A stretch of 64,000 nucleotides of DNA from an uncultured Mycoplasmatota bacterium (GTDB lineage: Bacteria; Bacillota_I; Bacilli_A; RF39; UBA660): positions 152,302-216,301 of the forward strand of contig CAMUZS010000002.1 in assembly GCA_947165285.1 (NCBI GenBank). Direction: 5' to 3'. Shown here piece by piece: positions 1-7,516 of this stretch (position 1 is the stretch's first letter; every line of letters starts with the position of its first letter). The position numbers and the translations under genes are program-made. The notes beneath the pieces are model-generated. The model was given only the letters and a program-made list of their open reading frames with translations, made no database searches and was not told the DNA's origin.

Positions 1-7
1 GATAAAA

Positions 8-826
8 ATGAGAAAAAATAAGATTTTGAATATTATTTTAATTTGTATAGCATTATTATTAATATCTATATTAATATTCCATCAAAAAGATAATAAATTG
101 TATAATTATTCAAATCAAATTATAGAAGATGAAATAACAGAAGAAGATTATTTTAAATCAATAAAAGAACTAGAAGATAAGATTTTAAATAATGAATCAG
201 ATAAAAAAATAGCATACCTTACATTTGATGATGGACCATATTATAATACATATAAAGTACTTGATATATTGGATAAATATAATGTTAAAGCAACATTTTT
301 TACAACTAGTATTAACGGAGAAAAATGTTATGACAAAAGAAGTCAAAATTGTCTTTTACTTTATCAAGAATATTATAAAAGAGGTCATACAATAGCAAAT
401 CATACATATACTCATTCTATTTGGAGGGGACTATATAAAAGTTCAAATTCGTTTATTGATGCAGTTTTAAAACAAGAAGAACATGTTAAAAATTATGCTG
501 ATGGATATAAAACAAATATTGTAAGATTTCCTGGAGGATCAAATAGTGCTGGAAAATTAAAAAATGAAATAATTCAAAAATTAAGACAAAATGGATATGG
601 ATGGATTGATTGGACTGCATATGATGGAGATGGTGGAAAACTAAAAAATAAGAAACAAGCATGGAAAAACTTTACATCAACAATAGATCAAAATATAGAA
701 GTAATACTCTTACATGATTATAATTCTATTACTACAAATTTATTACCCGATATTATAGAGTATTTAAAAAATAATGGTTATGAATTATATCCACTCTTTT
801 ATGAAAGTAATATGGTAAATAAATAA
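8..826 (+). CDS. Polysaccharide deacetylase (NodB domain), membrane-anchored
   Basis: Likely removes acetyl groups from a cell-wall or surface polysaccharide outside the membrane. One N-terminal hydrophobic segment (residues 6-24) looks like a signal anchor. The NodB motifs are all visible: TFDDGP at 72-77 (catalytic Asp and metal Asp), the metal-binding pair H132 and H136, RFPGG at 173-177, and LLHD with His236 near the end. Family fit is strong; the exact substrate (peptidoglycan or other) cannot be read from sequence. It reads rightward, against most left-arm genes, and ends at its own terminator. The ribosome binding site lies outside the window. Confidence 0.9.
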   Translation: MRKNKILNIILICIALLLISILIFHQKDNKLYNYSNQIIEDEITEEDYFKSIKELEDKILNNESDKKIAYLTFDDGPYYNTYKVLDILDKYNVKATFFTTSINGEKCYDKRSQNCLLLYQEYYKRGHTIANHTYTHSIWRGLYKSSNSFIDAVLKQEEHVKNYADGYKTNIVRFPGGSNSAGKLKNEIIQKLRQNGYGWIDWTAYDGDGGKLKNKKQAWKNFTSTIDQNIEVILLHDYNSITTNLLPDIIEYLKNNGYELYPLFYESNMVNK

Positions 827-851
827 GAGCTACGATGTAACTCTTTTTTTA
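827..851 (+). terminator. Rho-independent terminator after the deacetylase
   Basis: A 7-bp stem with one mismatch (827-833 with 837-843) is followed by eight T residues. It begins right after the stop codon. The converging amidase gene ends in the T-run. Confidence 0.7.
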
Positions 852-1871
852 TGGTATTAGTAATTTTTGTCCTACAAAAAGAAGTGATGAACTTAAATTA
901 TTTAGATCTGCCAATGTAGAAACAGTAGTATCAAATCTCCTTGCTATAGAATATAAACTATCTCCTTTTTTTACAGTATATACTTTATTTTCGATTTTAT
1001 TATCTTTAATTATTAATTTTTGTCCTATAGATAATGTATCATTACCTAAATTATTAATAGATTTTAATTCATCTACTGACAAATTATATTTTTTTGCAAT
1101 AGAATATAAAGTATCACCTTTTTTTACAATATAAGTATTTGATTCACTTAAAGAATTCTCACTTACAATTAATCGCTGTCCTACAGAAAGTAAATTACTA
1201 TTTAAGTTGTTAATAGATTTAAGTTTATCAACACTTAAATTGAACTTTCTTGCAATAGACCAAAGTGTATCTCCTTTTAAAACAGTGTAATAATAACTAG
1301 GTTCAACATTATATGGAATACCTATATATTCAGCAATAGATTTAACAACAGACTCGGCTAATTGTTCATAATTATTTTTAAGTAAATTAACATCATCACC
1401 CTTACTATCTAAAAAACCATATTCAATAATTAAACTTTCAGTATTAGGGGTATTTCTTAAAATATAATAATAATCCTTAGATGGATCTGAAGGTAATCTT
1501 TTTTGATAATTAGTTCTTATATTTTGACCTGCATTATTTAAATTCATTAATATTTTTTTAGATAATACATCATTATTTCTTAATGCATAAATTACTTCAG
1601 CACCGTCACCTCCACCTGCATTTATATGATTAGATATAACAATAATATCACTATCATTTCCATAAATATCTAAAACTTTATTAACTCTATCAGTTGGATT
1701 TAAAGTAATATCACTATCTCTTGTTAAAGTAGATTCAATTCCTAAATCATCCAATCTATTTTTTATATACTTTGATATTTTTAAAGTTAAATCTTTTTCG
1801 ATTATACCATTAGCAACAGCTCCATAATCATTTCCTCCATGACCAGCATCAATTACAACTCTTTTACTCAT
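849..1871 (-). CDS. N-acetylmuramoyl-L-alanine amidase (Amidase_3) with three C-terminal LysM domains
   Basis: Zinc amidase that cuts the bond between MurNAc and the stem peptide; the LysM repeats bind peptidoglycan. Zinc and catalytic residues of the family are visible: DAGHGG with H11, E25, SNH with H82, and E150 in EYGFLD. Three LysM repeats lie at about 195-236, 246-288 and 297-340, each with a KGDTLWSIA-like core. The start at 1871 was chosen because AGGTGAT sits just upstream of that ATG. No signal peptide is seen, as in the Bacillus CwlC type of mother-cell lytic amidase; a sporulation role is an inference. Confidence 0.9.
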   Translation of the reverse strand: MSKRVVIDAGHGGNDYGAVANGIIEKDLTLKISKYIKNRLDDLGIESTLTRDSDITLNPTDRVNKVLDIYGNDSDIIVISNHINAGGGDGAEVIYALRNNDVLSKKILMNLNNAGQNIRTNYQKRLPSDPSKDYYYILRNTPNTESLIIEYGFLDSKGDDVNLLKNNYEQLAESVVKSIAEYIGIPYNVEPSYYYTVLKGDTLWSIARKFNLSVDKLKSINNLNSNLLSVGQRLIVSENSLSESNTYIVKKGDTLYSIAKKYNLSVDELKSINNLGNDTLSIGQKLIIKDNKIENKVYTVKKGDSLYSIARRFDTTVSTLADLNNLSSSLLFVGQKLLIP

Positions 1872-1905
1872 AATTAAATCACCTATTTTATTGTATGAAA
1901 CCAAG

Positions 1906-1932
1906 AAAAAAACGTACCCATTATTTGGTACG
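1906..1932 (-). terminator. Terminator of the DUF3883 gene
   Basis: Stem 1913-1918 / 1927-1932 (CGTACC/GGTACG); on the minus strand it runs into TTTTTT. It overlaps the last codons of the gene. Confidence 0.75.
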
Positions 1933-2910
1933 AGTTAATCTCATAATATTACCCTTATCAATCAATTTATTAGTAATAGTATTACCATCAGTAATACGAA
2001 CATTTATATCTTGAGGCTTATTAACATCATTTACTCTATAAAAATTATTATTTTCATAATCATACTTAAATATATATAAATCATAATATAATTTAGAATT
2101 GACTATAGGAATATAATAAAAATACACAAAATAATCTCCTTTATATTTTTCCATATTTTTTAATACATTAAATTCATTCGCAGTAAAATTAAAACTTAAA
2201 CTTGCTGATGTTTTTACTTCAATTATTTTTTCAAAATTAGTATTTTTATCCATACTATAAACATCAAATCCAAAACCATCACCATATATATTTGCTACCC
2301 AAAAGGGATTATTAAACTCATTAACTTCAATATCAAATGCATTTTTTTCAGCAGCTATACTTATCAAATCATTATCTGCTTCATACATAGATGTCATATT
2401 TTTATTATATTCAATATATTTTTTATCATTATAGCCTACTAAATGTCGAGGTAAAATAACATCACTATTACTATTAGTATTATTATCTATCATACTAAAA
2501 TCAAAATATGGATCAAATATATTATATATTTTATCAATACTCATTGAACCAAACTCATCATTTTTATAAAATCTAGATAATGTTTGAAAAAATAGTGGAA
2601 AATTATCTTTTACTTTAGAATTTCCAATATAATTACCAAACATAAGTGAAAAAGCTCTAAATATTGAAATAAAATCATGCATTAGTAAAAAAACTCTACC
2701 ATATCCAAGATATTTATTATCCATTGTATATTTAAGTTTTAGTATAAAATCATTATATAAAAAACGAAGAGAATAATAATGATTTGCCTCATCATATTTA
2801 GCCAACTCTTTATTTATTTCTTTTATATTCTCTACATTAGAAGTAAGATTTTCATTTGAATAACCACCATGTCTATTGGCAATATCCCTCATAAAAAAAT
2901 AGCTATCCAT
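1921..2910 (-). CDS. DUF3883-domain protein, possible PD-(D/E)XK-like nuclease
   Basis: The C-terminal third resembles DUF3883, a domain with a restriction-endonuclease-like fold often found in defence proteins. In 329-residue numbering (start at 2910) the candidate active-site residues are D216 in GFDVYS and E231/K233 in IEVKT, followed by the FTANEF stretch typical of the domain. The N-terminal 180 residues match nothing I recognise. The start was set by an AAGGGGG ribosome binding site. It lies in an accessory pocket with a decayed gene, a Fic gene and a small peptide. Nuclease activity and a defence role are inference. Confidence 0.6.
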   Translation of the reverse strand: MDSYFFMRDIANRHGGYSNENLTSNVENIKEINKELAKYDEANHYYSLRFLYNDFILKLKYTMDNKYLGYGRVFLLMHDFISIFRAFSLMFGNYIGNSKVKDNFPLFFQTLSRFYKNDEFGSMSIDKIYNIFDPYFDFSMIDNNTNSNSDVILPRHLVGYNDKKYIEYNKNMTSMYEADNDLISIAAEKNAFDIEVNEFNNPFWVANIYGDGFGFDVYSMDKNTNFEKIIEVKTSASLSFNFTANEFNVLKNMEKYKGDYFVYFYYIPIVNSKLYYDLYIFKYDYENNNFYRVNDVNKPQDINVRITDGNTITNKLIDKGNIMRLTRTK

Positions 2911-2963
2911 AATTTTTCCCCCTTTTTTTTGCATATTATTATACACAAATAATTAAAAAATTC

Positions 2964-2992
2964 AACTAAAAAACACTAATATTATTAGTGTT
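2964..2992 (-). terminator. Terminator downstream of a decayed gene
   Basis: Perfect 9-bp stem, 2972-2980 with 2984-2992 and a 3-base loop. On the minus strand it is followed by a T-run. Nothing intact now reads into it except the remnant at 3020-3318. Confidence 0.65.
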
Positions 2993-3019
2993 TATAAAAT
3001 CTTCTAGTATTATAATAAT

Positions 3020-3318
3020 CTATTTTTTTATTAGCATTTTCTTCTTTTCTTGTTCAATTACTTTATCAAAAGTTGTTGTTGATACATTAGGACCTGAAAT
3101 AACATCATCTAACTTATTTAAAAATGAATAATTAGGAGTATGATTAAATTTCTTAATTCTAGTATCTTTTTCCTTTTCTTTAATAATAAGTTGCTTTGAT
3201 CCTTTTAATATATTAAATCTATCTGAAGGGAGAGCAAATATTGCCTCTGCATGTGTTAATATTCATTACTTTCTAGTTCTAATCTTTTAAATAATTTATA
3301 CTTAATATTATATTTAAA
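3020..3318 (-). pseudogene. Decayed coding remnant in two frames, function unknown
   Basis: This stretch has no intact gene but keeps coding texture on the minus strand. From about 3250 down to a stop at 3020-3022 one open frame encodes about 70 residues beginning EAIFALPSDRFN and ending in a lysine-rich tail. Just upstream, a second frame encodes FKRLELESNEY and stops at 3256-3258. A single frameshift near 3250-3262 would join the two. No ATG or ribosome binding site is seen for the downstream piece. It follows the Fic gene on the same strand and has its own terminator. I do not recognise the family. Confidence 0.4.
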
Positions 3319-3332
3319 ATATACACACTATA

Positions 3333-4043
3333 TTATTTTAAAGATAAATCATTTTTAATATCATCTTCAAAAGCTTTTATTAATTCATCAATAACAAATA
3401 GTTCTTTTTCAGATTCCTTTTCAAATAAATTTTTAATCCAATTTATATCTTCCCTATTTCTTGCTTTAAAATAGTCTTCCCTAATTGATTCAGGCATAAG
3501 TATTGGAGCATGACCTTGCCTTAACATATTATAATTTAAAATTAATCTTGATGTTCTACCATTACCATCTTCAAATGGATGTATTCTTAAAAATTCAATA
3601 TTAAATCTTGCTTCTCTTTCAAATAAATCCAATTTATCCCATTCATTATAATATTTATTTAATAGATCATTCATTGCATTTTCAATATTTTCTACTTTTT
3701 CAATAGAAAATTGATTTTCAAATTTTACATTATTATCAAGAGTTCTATAACCATCTTTAATATATTGAGAATGCTTATTAATTGTATTGGCTATTTGCTT
3801 TATTAACTCTACAGTTAATTCTTTTTTAGAAAATTCTAAATTTTTAACTAATATGGCAAATGCTTTAAAATTATCATTTAATACAAGTATATTATTATTA
3901 TCATATAATTTACTAATAGGACCATTATCACTCTCAATTAAATTATTAGAATAAACTAATCTTGTATTTAATAATTGTAAATAACCAGTAACAAAGTCTT
4001 TATTTTGAAAATAATCTAATTCCATTTTTTTTAATTTAGCCAT
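3333..4043 (-). CDS. Fic/DOC family protein, likely AMP-transferase
   Basis: Fic enzymes usually transfer AMP from ATP to a hydroxyl group of a target protein. The core motif HPFEDGNGR is complete, with catalytic H155, acidic E158 and the GNGR anion-binding loop. Near the N-terminus NLIES (34-38) sits where class II Fic proteins carry an inhibitory helix motif, but the first Ser/Thr is not in the expected place. TATGGAG precedes the ATG at 4043. No antitoxin gene is adjacent; next to it lie a decayed gene and, divergently, a 40-residue peptide. The target is unknown. Confidence 0.85.
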   Translation of the reverse strand: MAKLKKMELDYFQNKDFVTGYLQLLNTRLVYSNNLIESDNGPISKLYDNNNILVLNDNFKAFAILVKNLEFSKKELTVELIKQIANTINKHSQYIKDGYRTLDNNVKFENQFSIEKVENIENAMNDLLNKYYNEWDKLDLFEREARFNIEFLRIHPFEDGNGRTSRLILNYNMLRQGHAPILMPESIREDYFKARNREDINWIKNLFEKESEKELFVIDELIKAFEDDIKNDLSLK

Positions 4044-4140
4044 ATAATCAACTCCATACCATTAAATATATTATACTAAATTTTTATTAAAATTTTAAGA
4101 AAAAAAAGGAAATATTAATAATATCTTATATATAACTTAT

Positions 4141-4170
4141 GAAGGAATAAAAATCCTTCTAGAAAGGAGA
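4141..4170 (+). promoter_or_regulatory. Leader hairpin next to the peptide ribosome binding site
   Basis: GAAGGA (4141-4146) pairs with TCCTTC (4154-4159). The same 3' strand (4154-4160) is also nearly complementary to AGAAAGGA, which holds the Shine-Dalgarno of the following peptide gene. The RNA could therefore fold in two ways, one hiding the ribosome binding site. This is inference from pairing alone. Confidence 0.35.
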
Positions 4171-4175
4171 ATGTT

Positions 4176-4298
4176 ATGGTTTTAAATAAACAAGAATTAA
4201 TCAATATTAATGGTGGATGTCTTAGATATATATTTACTATAGGTCTTAAAAAAATTGTTATGAAACTAAATAAAGCAATAATGGCATTTTTTAGCTAA
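4176..4298 (+). CDS. Small peptide with a double-glycine leader, candidate bacteriocin or signal
   Basis: A 40-residue open frame with a strong ribosome binding site (AGAAAGGAGA, then ATG at 4176). The N-terminal part, MVLNKQELININGG, matches the double-glycine leader pattern of class II bacteriocins and peptide pheromones: hydrophobic residues spaced around EL, then GG. Cleavage after GG would release 26 residues starting with Cys. That core has one Arg and four Lys, no acidic residue, and is otherwise hydrophobic. A perfect terminator follows at once. No C39-peptidase transporter or immunity gene is adjacent, so export would depend on genes elsewhere. Leader pattern is seen; function is inference. 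Confidence 0.6.
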   Translation: MVLNKQELININGGCLRYIFTIGLKKIVMKLNKAIMAFFS

Positions 4299-4301
4299 CA
4301 A

Positions 4302-4331
4302 AAAGAAACCAATAAAGGTTTCTTTTTTTTA
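4302..4331. terminator. Bidirectional terminator between the peptide gene and gatB
   Basis: GAAACC (4305-4310) pairs with GGTTTC (4317-4322). Eight T residues follow on the plus strand and an A-run precedes, giving a T-run on the minus strand too. It serves both converging genes. Confidence 0.85.
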
Positions 4332-5765
4332 ATCTAATTTTTTATGAAGTAATTCTTTAGTAATAATTGGATTAGCTTTTCCTCTTGTTTCCTTCATTAC
4401 TTGTCCAACAAAGAAATCAAAAAGATTTGTTTTACCACTCTTATATTGTTCAATTTGATTTGGATTATTTAATAAAATTGTATCTATAATATTTTCTAAT
4501 TCATTTTCATCTGAAATTTGAGCATTTTCTTTACTAATATAATTAGATGGTTCTTTTTTTTCTTCAAGTACTTTAAAAAATACTTCTTTAGCTTGTTTTG
4601 AAGAAATAGTACCATTATTAATATTATCTAGAATAAACTTTAACATATTAGGTGTTAAAAATATTTCAGATAGACTTAAATCATTTTTATTCATATATCC
4701 TACAATATTAACAGTAATCCAATTTGTCGCTTCTTTAGCATCTATTCCCAATTTTAAACATTCTTCAAAATAATCAGATATTGATTTATCTTTAATCAAA
4801 ATAGTAGCATCATATGATGATAATCCTAGTTCATTTAAATATTTTTCTTTTCTTTCATAAGGAAGTTCTGGAATATTATTTTGAATATCTTCAATCCATT
4901 TAGGATCTATTTTATATTTTGGAATATTAGGTTCAACAAAATATTTGTAATCAAGTGCATCAGCCTTACTTCTCATAGTAATAGTTGTACCCGATTCTTC
5001 ATCCCATCTTCTAGTTTCTTGAACTACTTCTTCATATCTTCCTTGATCTTTTAAACTAGATTGTCTTTTAATTTCATAATTAATTGCATCTCTTACACCA
5101 GAAAATGAATTAACATTTTTTATTTCAACTTTAGTACCTAATTTTTTATCATCTTCACTTATTGAAATATTAACATCACATCTTACTTGACCTTTTTTAG
5201 AATCAGCTTCAGATATATTGCAATACTGATAAATTGCTCTTACGTATTCTAAAAAAGCTACAGCATCATCAGCACTGTGAAGACATGGAGTAGTAACTAG
5301 CTCAAATAAAGGAACTCCTGCTCTATTATAATTAATAATTGATGTATCATATAAATGTTCCATTTGAGCAGCATCCTCTTCTAAATGAAGATTATCAATA
5401 TCAACTCTAAATGTAGTTCCATCTTCCCTTTCAATATCTATATATCCGCCATTTCCAACACATTCTTCAGGAGGATTTTGAGTTAATTGATATCCCTTTG
5501 GTAAATCTGGATAATAATAGTTCTTTCTTTCAAAATACATATATTCTGGAATTCTTGCATGTAAAACTGAAGCCATCATAATTGCTTGTCTCACTGCTTC
5601 TTTGTTAACAACTGGAAGAATACCTGGAAAACCCATATCTATTGCAACAACATTTGAATTAGCTAAATCACTATAACCATTAATAGCAGGCGAAAAAACT
5701 TTAGAATTAGTTTGTGAACCTTCACAATGCATTTCTAAACCAATAGTTACATAATACTTAGACAT
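4329..5765 (-). CDS. gatB: Asp/Glu-tRNA amidotransferase subunit B
   Basis: Kinase and tRNA-binding subunit of GatCAB, which turns Asp-tRNA(Asn) and/or Glu-tRNA(Gln) into the amidated forms. The length (478) is normal. Family signatures are clear: VTIGLEMHCE at the N-terminus, FYFERKNYYYPDLPKGYQ-type stretch near residue 85, and the YqeY/GatB tail domain ending VMKETRGKANP. It starts two bases after gatA with an AAAGGAGG site inside the end of gatA, so it is the last gene of the aspS-gatC-gatA-gatB operon. Bidirectional terminator at 4302-4331. Confidence 0.97.
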   Translation of the reverse strand: MSKYYVTIGLEMHCEGSQTNSKVFSPAINGYSDLANSNVVAIDMGFPGILPVVNKEAVRQAIMMASVLHARIPEYMYFERKNYYYPDLPKGYQLTQNPPEECVGNGGYIDIEREDGTTFRVDIDNLHLEEDAAQMEHLYDTSIINYNRAGVPLFELVTTPCLHSADDAVAFLEYVRAIYQYCNISEADSKKGQVRCDVNISISEDDKKLGTKVEIKNVNSFSGVRDAINYEIKRQSSLKDQGRYEEVVQETRRWDEESGTTITMRSKADALDYKYFVEPNIPKYKIDPKWIEDIQNNIPELPYERKEKYLNELGLSSYDATILIKDKSISDYFEECLKLGIDAKEATNWITVNIVGYMNKNDLSLSEIFLTPNMLKFILDNINNGTISSKQAKEVFFKVLEEKKEPSNYISKENAQISDENELENIIDTILLNNPNQIEQYKSGKTNLFDFFVGQVMKETRGKANPIITKELLHKKLD

Positions 5766-5766
5766 A

Positions 5767-7218
5767 TTATTTAACCTCCTTTGCTATTTGATTTTTATAA
5801 TCCATAAGGGATTCAATTTTATATGCAATATTTAATACATTTGCATCATCATAGCAATTACCAGTAATATTAAGTGCAACAGGTAAACCATCAATAAACC
5901 CATCAGGAATAGTAATTGAAGGAAAACCTCCAAAATTTCCAACTTGTAGATGTTCTTCTAAAGCAGTAGTTCCTTCAGATAACATATCAGCATCACCATC
6001 AAGTTTTTTAGCTACTCCAGTTCCAACAGGTAATATTACTGCATCATATTTTTCAAATAATTTTTTCCACTCATCTACAAGTAATCTTCTTACTCTTTGA
6101 GCATTTTTGAAATATCTCTCTTGATTTTCTTTTTGAAGAACGTAAGATCCTATTACAAATCTTCTTTTAATTAATGGAGAAAAACCTTTAGTTCTGTGAT
6201 CTTTTATAACATCAATATAGTTATTTCCTTCTCCTCTTGGTCCAAAACTTAAACCAGTTAGATTAGACATATTTGATGTAGCTTCAGCACAAGAAATAAT
6301 AACATAAGTAGATGCAATAGCATTAAGTAATGTTTGATCTACAGATACTTCTTCTACTAAAATACCATTATCTTTTATCAATTTGATTTTATCCATAAAG
6401 TTACAAAGATGTTTTTTTAATTCATCACTTGCATTAGGATAATTATTTATATTACATAATTCTTTAATATAACAAAGTTTTTTACCATTAGTATTACCAG
6501 TTAAACTATTAGTTAAATTTATATTTGATGAATCCCAAGATGTCATATCCCTCTTGTCAATACCTTTCATGTTATCAACAACAATTGCAGCATCCTTAAC
6601 AGATCTTGTTAAAACTCCTAGGTGATCTAAACTTGATGCAAATGCAAATAAACCATATCTAGAAATCATTCCATATGTTGGCTTATAACCAACTATTCCA
6701 CAATAAGCTGCAGGTTTTCTAATAGAATCTCCTGTATCAGATCCAGTAGCATATGGATAAACACCAGCAGCTACAGCACAAGCCGATCCAGCAGATGATC
6801 CAGCACACATTCTTGTAGGATCCCAAGGATTTCTTACAATACCTGTATGACAAGTAGTACCAGTACCACCCATACCAAATTCATCCATAGCCGTTTTATT
6901 AACCATTATTGCTCCTGCATTAACTAAGTTTTCATAGGCAGTAGCATCAAAAAAAGGAATATAATCTTTTAAAGTGTTTGAAGATCCTGTAGATAAAACA
7001 CCTTTAGTAGAATAATTATCTTTTACACCAAAAGGAATACCAGATAATAGATTATCAGTAACTTCAACTTCTTTAGCATTATCTAAAATTGTAACAAATG
7101 CATTATATTTATCTTGCACTTCATGAGATAATTTCAAAGATTCATCTATTAATTCTTTGGAAGTGATTTTTTTATTTTTAAGTAACTCATGTAATTCTTC
7201 AATAGATTTATTCATCAT
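5767..7218 (-). CDS. gatA: Asp/Glu-tRNA amidotransferase subunit A (glutaminase)
   Basis: Amidase-signature subunit that releases ammonia from glutamine for GatB. The Ser-cisSer-Lys signature region is visible (KNPW-type segment, then AGSSAGSACAVAAG and GSDTGDSIRKPA). In many GatA proteins the last motif reads GSDTGGSIRQPA, so the Asp after TG is worth noting; the nucleophile Ser is kept. The start at 7218 (the first of two adjacent ATG codons) follows AAGGTGG, which lies inside the end of gatC. An upstream in-frame start at 7257 lacks this spacing and would overlap gatC further. Part of the T-box operon. Confidence 0.95.
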   Translation of the reverse strand: MMNKSIEELHELLKNKKITSKELIDESLKLSHEVQDKYNAFVTILDNAKEVEVTDNLLSGIPFGVKDNYSTKGVLSTGSSNTLKDYIPFFDATAYENLVNAGAIMVNKTAMDEFGMGGTGTTCHTGIVRNPWDPTRMCAGSSAGSACAVAAGVYPYATGSDTGDSIRKPAAYCGIVGYKPTYGMISRYGLFAFASSLDHLGVLTRSVKDAAIVVDNMKGIDKRDMTSWDSSNINLTNSLTGNTNGKKLCYIKELCNINNYPNASDELKKHLCNFMDKIKLIKDNGILVEEVSVDQTLLNAIASTYVIISCAEATSNMSNLTGLSFGPRGEGNNYIDVIKDHRTKGFSPLIKRRFVIGSYVLQKENQERYFKNAQRVRRLLVDEWKKLFEKYDAVILPVGTGVAKKLDGDADMLSEGTTALEEHLQVGNFGGFPSITIPDGFIDGLPVALNITGNCYDDANVLNIAYKIESLMDYKNQIAKEVK

Positions 7219-7219
7219 A

Positions 7220-7516
7220 TTATCCCACCACCTTTGGAAGTTCAACTTCTCTATCATTTACTTGATCAGAGTTTTTAAGTAATTCTTCAATAGGAACTGA
7301 TTCCTCAGCAACATCTTCTCTTAAAACTACATCAAAATTATCAAGTGCATGGGTCATTGGTTCAACTTCACTAATACCTTCAATTTCATTTACCAAATCA
7401 CAGTTCTTATCAATAATTTCAAATTCATCAAGAACCATTTTATTTTCCTCTTCAGTTAATCCAATTAGCAATTTATCAGCATAATTATTAACCATATCTT
7501 TTGTAAATTTACTCAT
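7220..7516 (-). CDS. gatC: Asp/Glu-tRNA amidotransferase subunit C
   Basis: Small subunit that holds GatA and GatB together. About 98 residues, normal for the family, with the characteristic VNEIEGISEVEPMTH-type central stretch and an acidic C-terminal half. It overlaps the end of aspS. Two ATG codons (7522 and 7516) are possible; 7516 is preferred because it lies nine bases after AGGAG. gatA follows directly, so the three subunits are translated from one message. Confidence 0.93.
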   Translation of the reverse strand: MSKFTKDMVNNYADKLLIGLTEEENKMVLDEFEIIDKNCDLVNEIEGISEVEPMTHALDNFDVVLREDVAEESVPIEELLKNSDQVNDREVELPKVVG

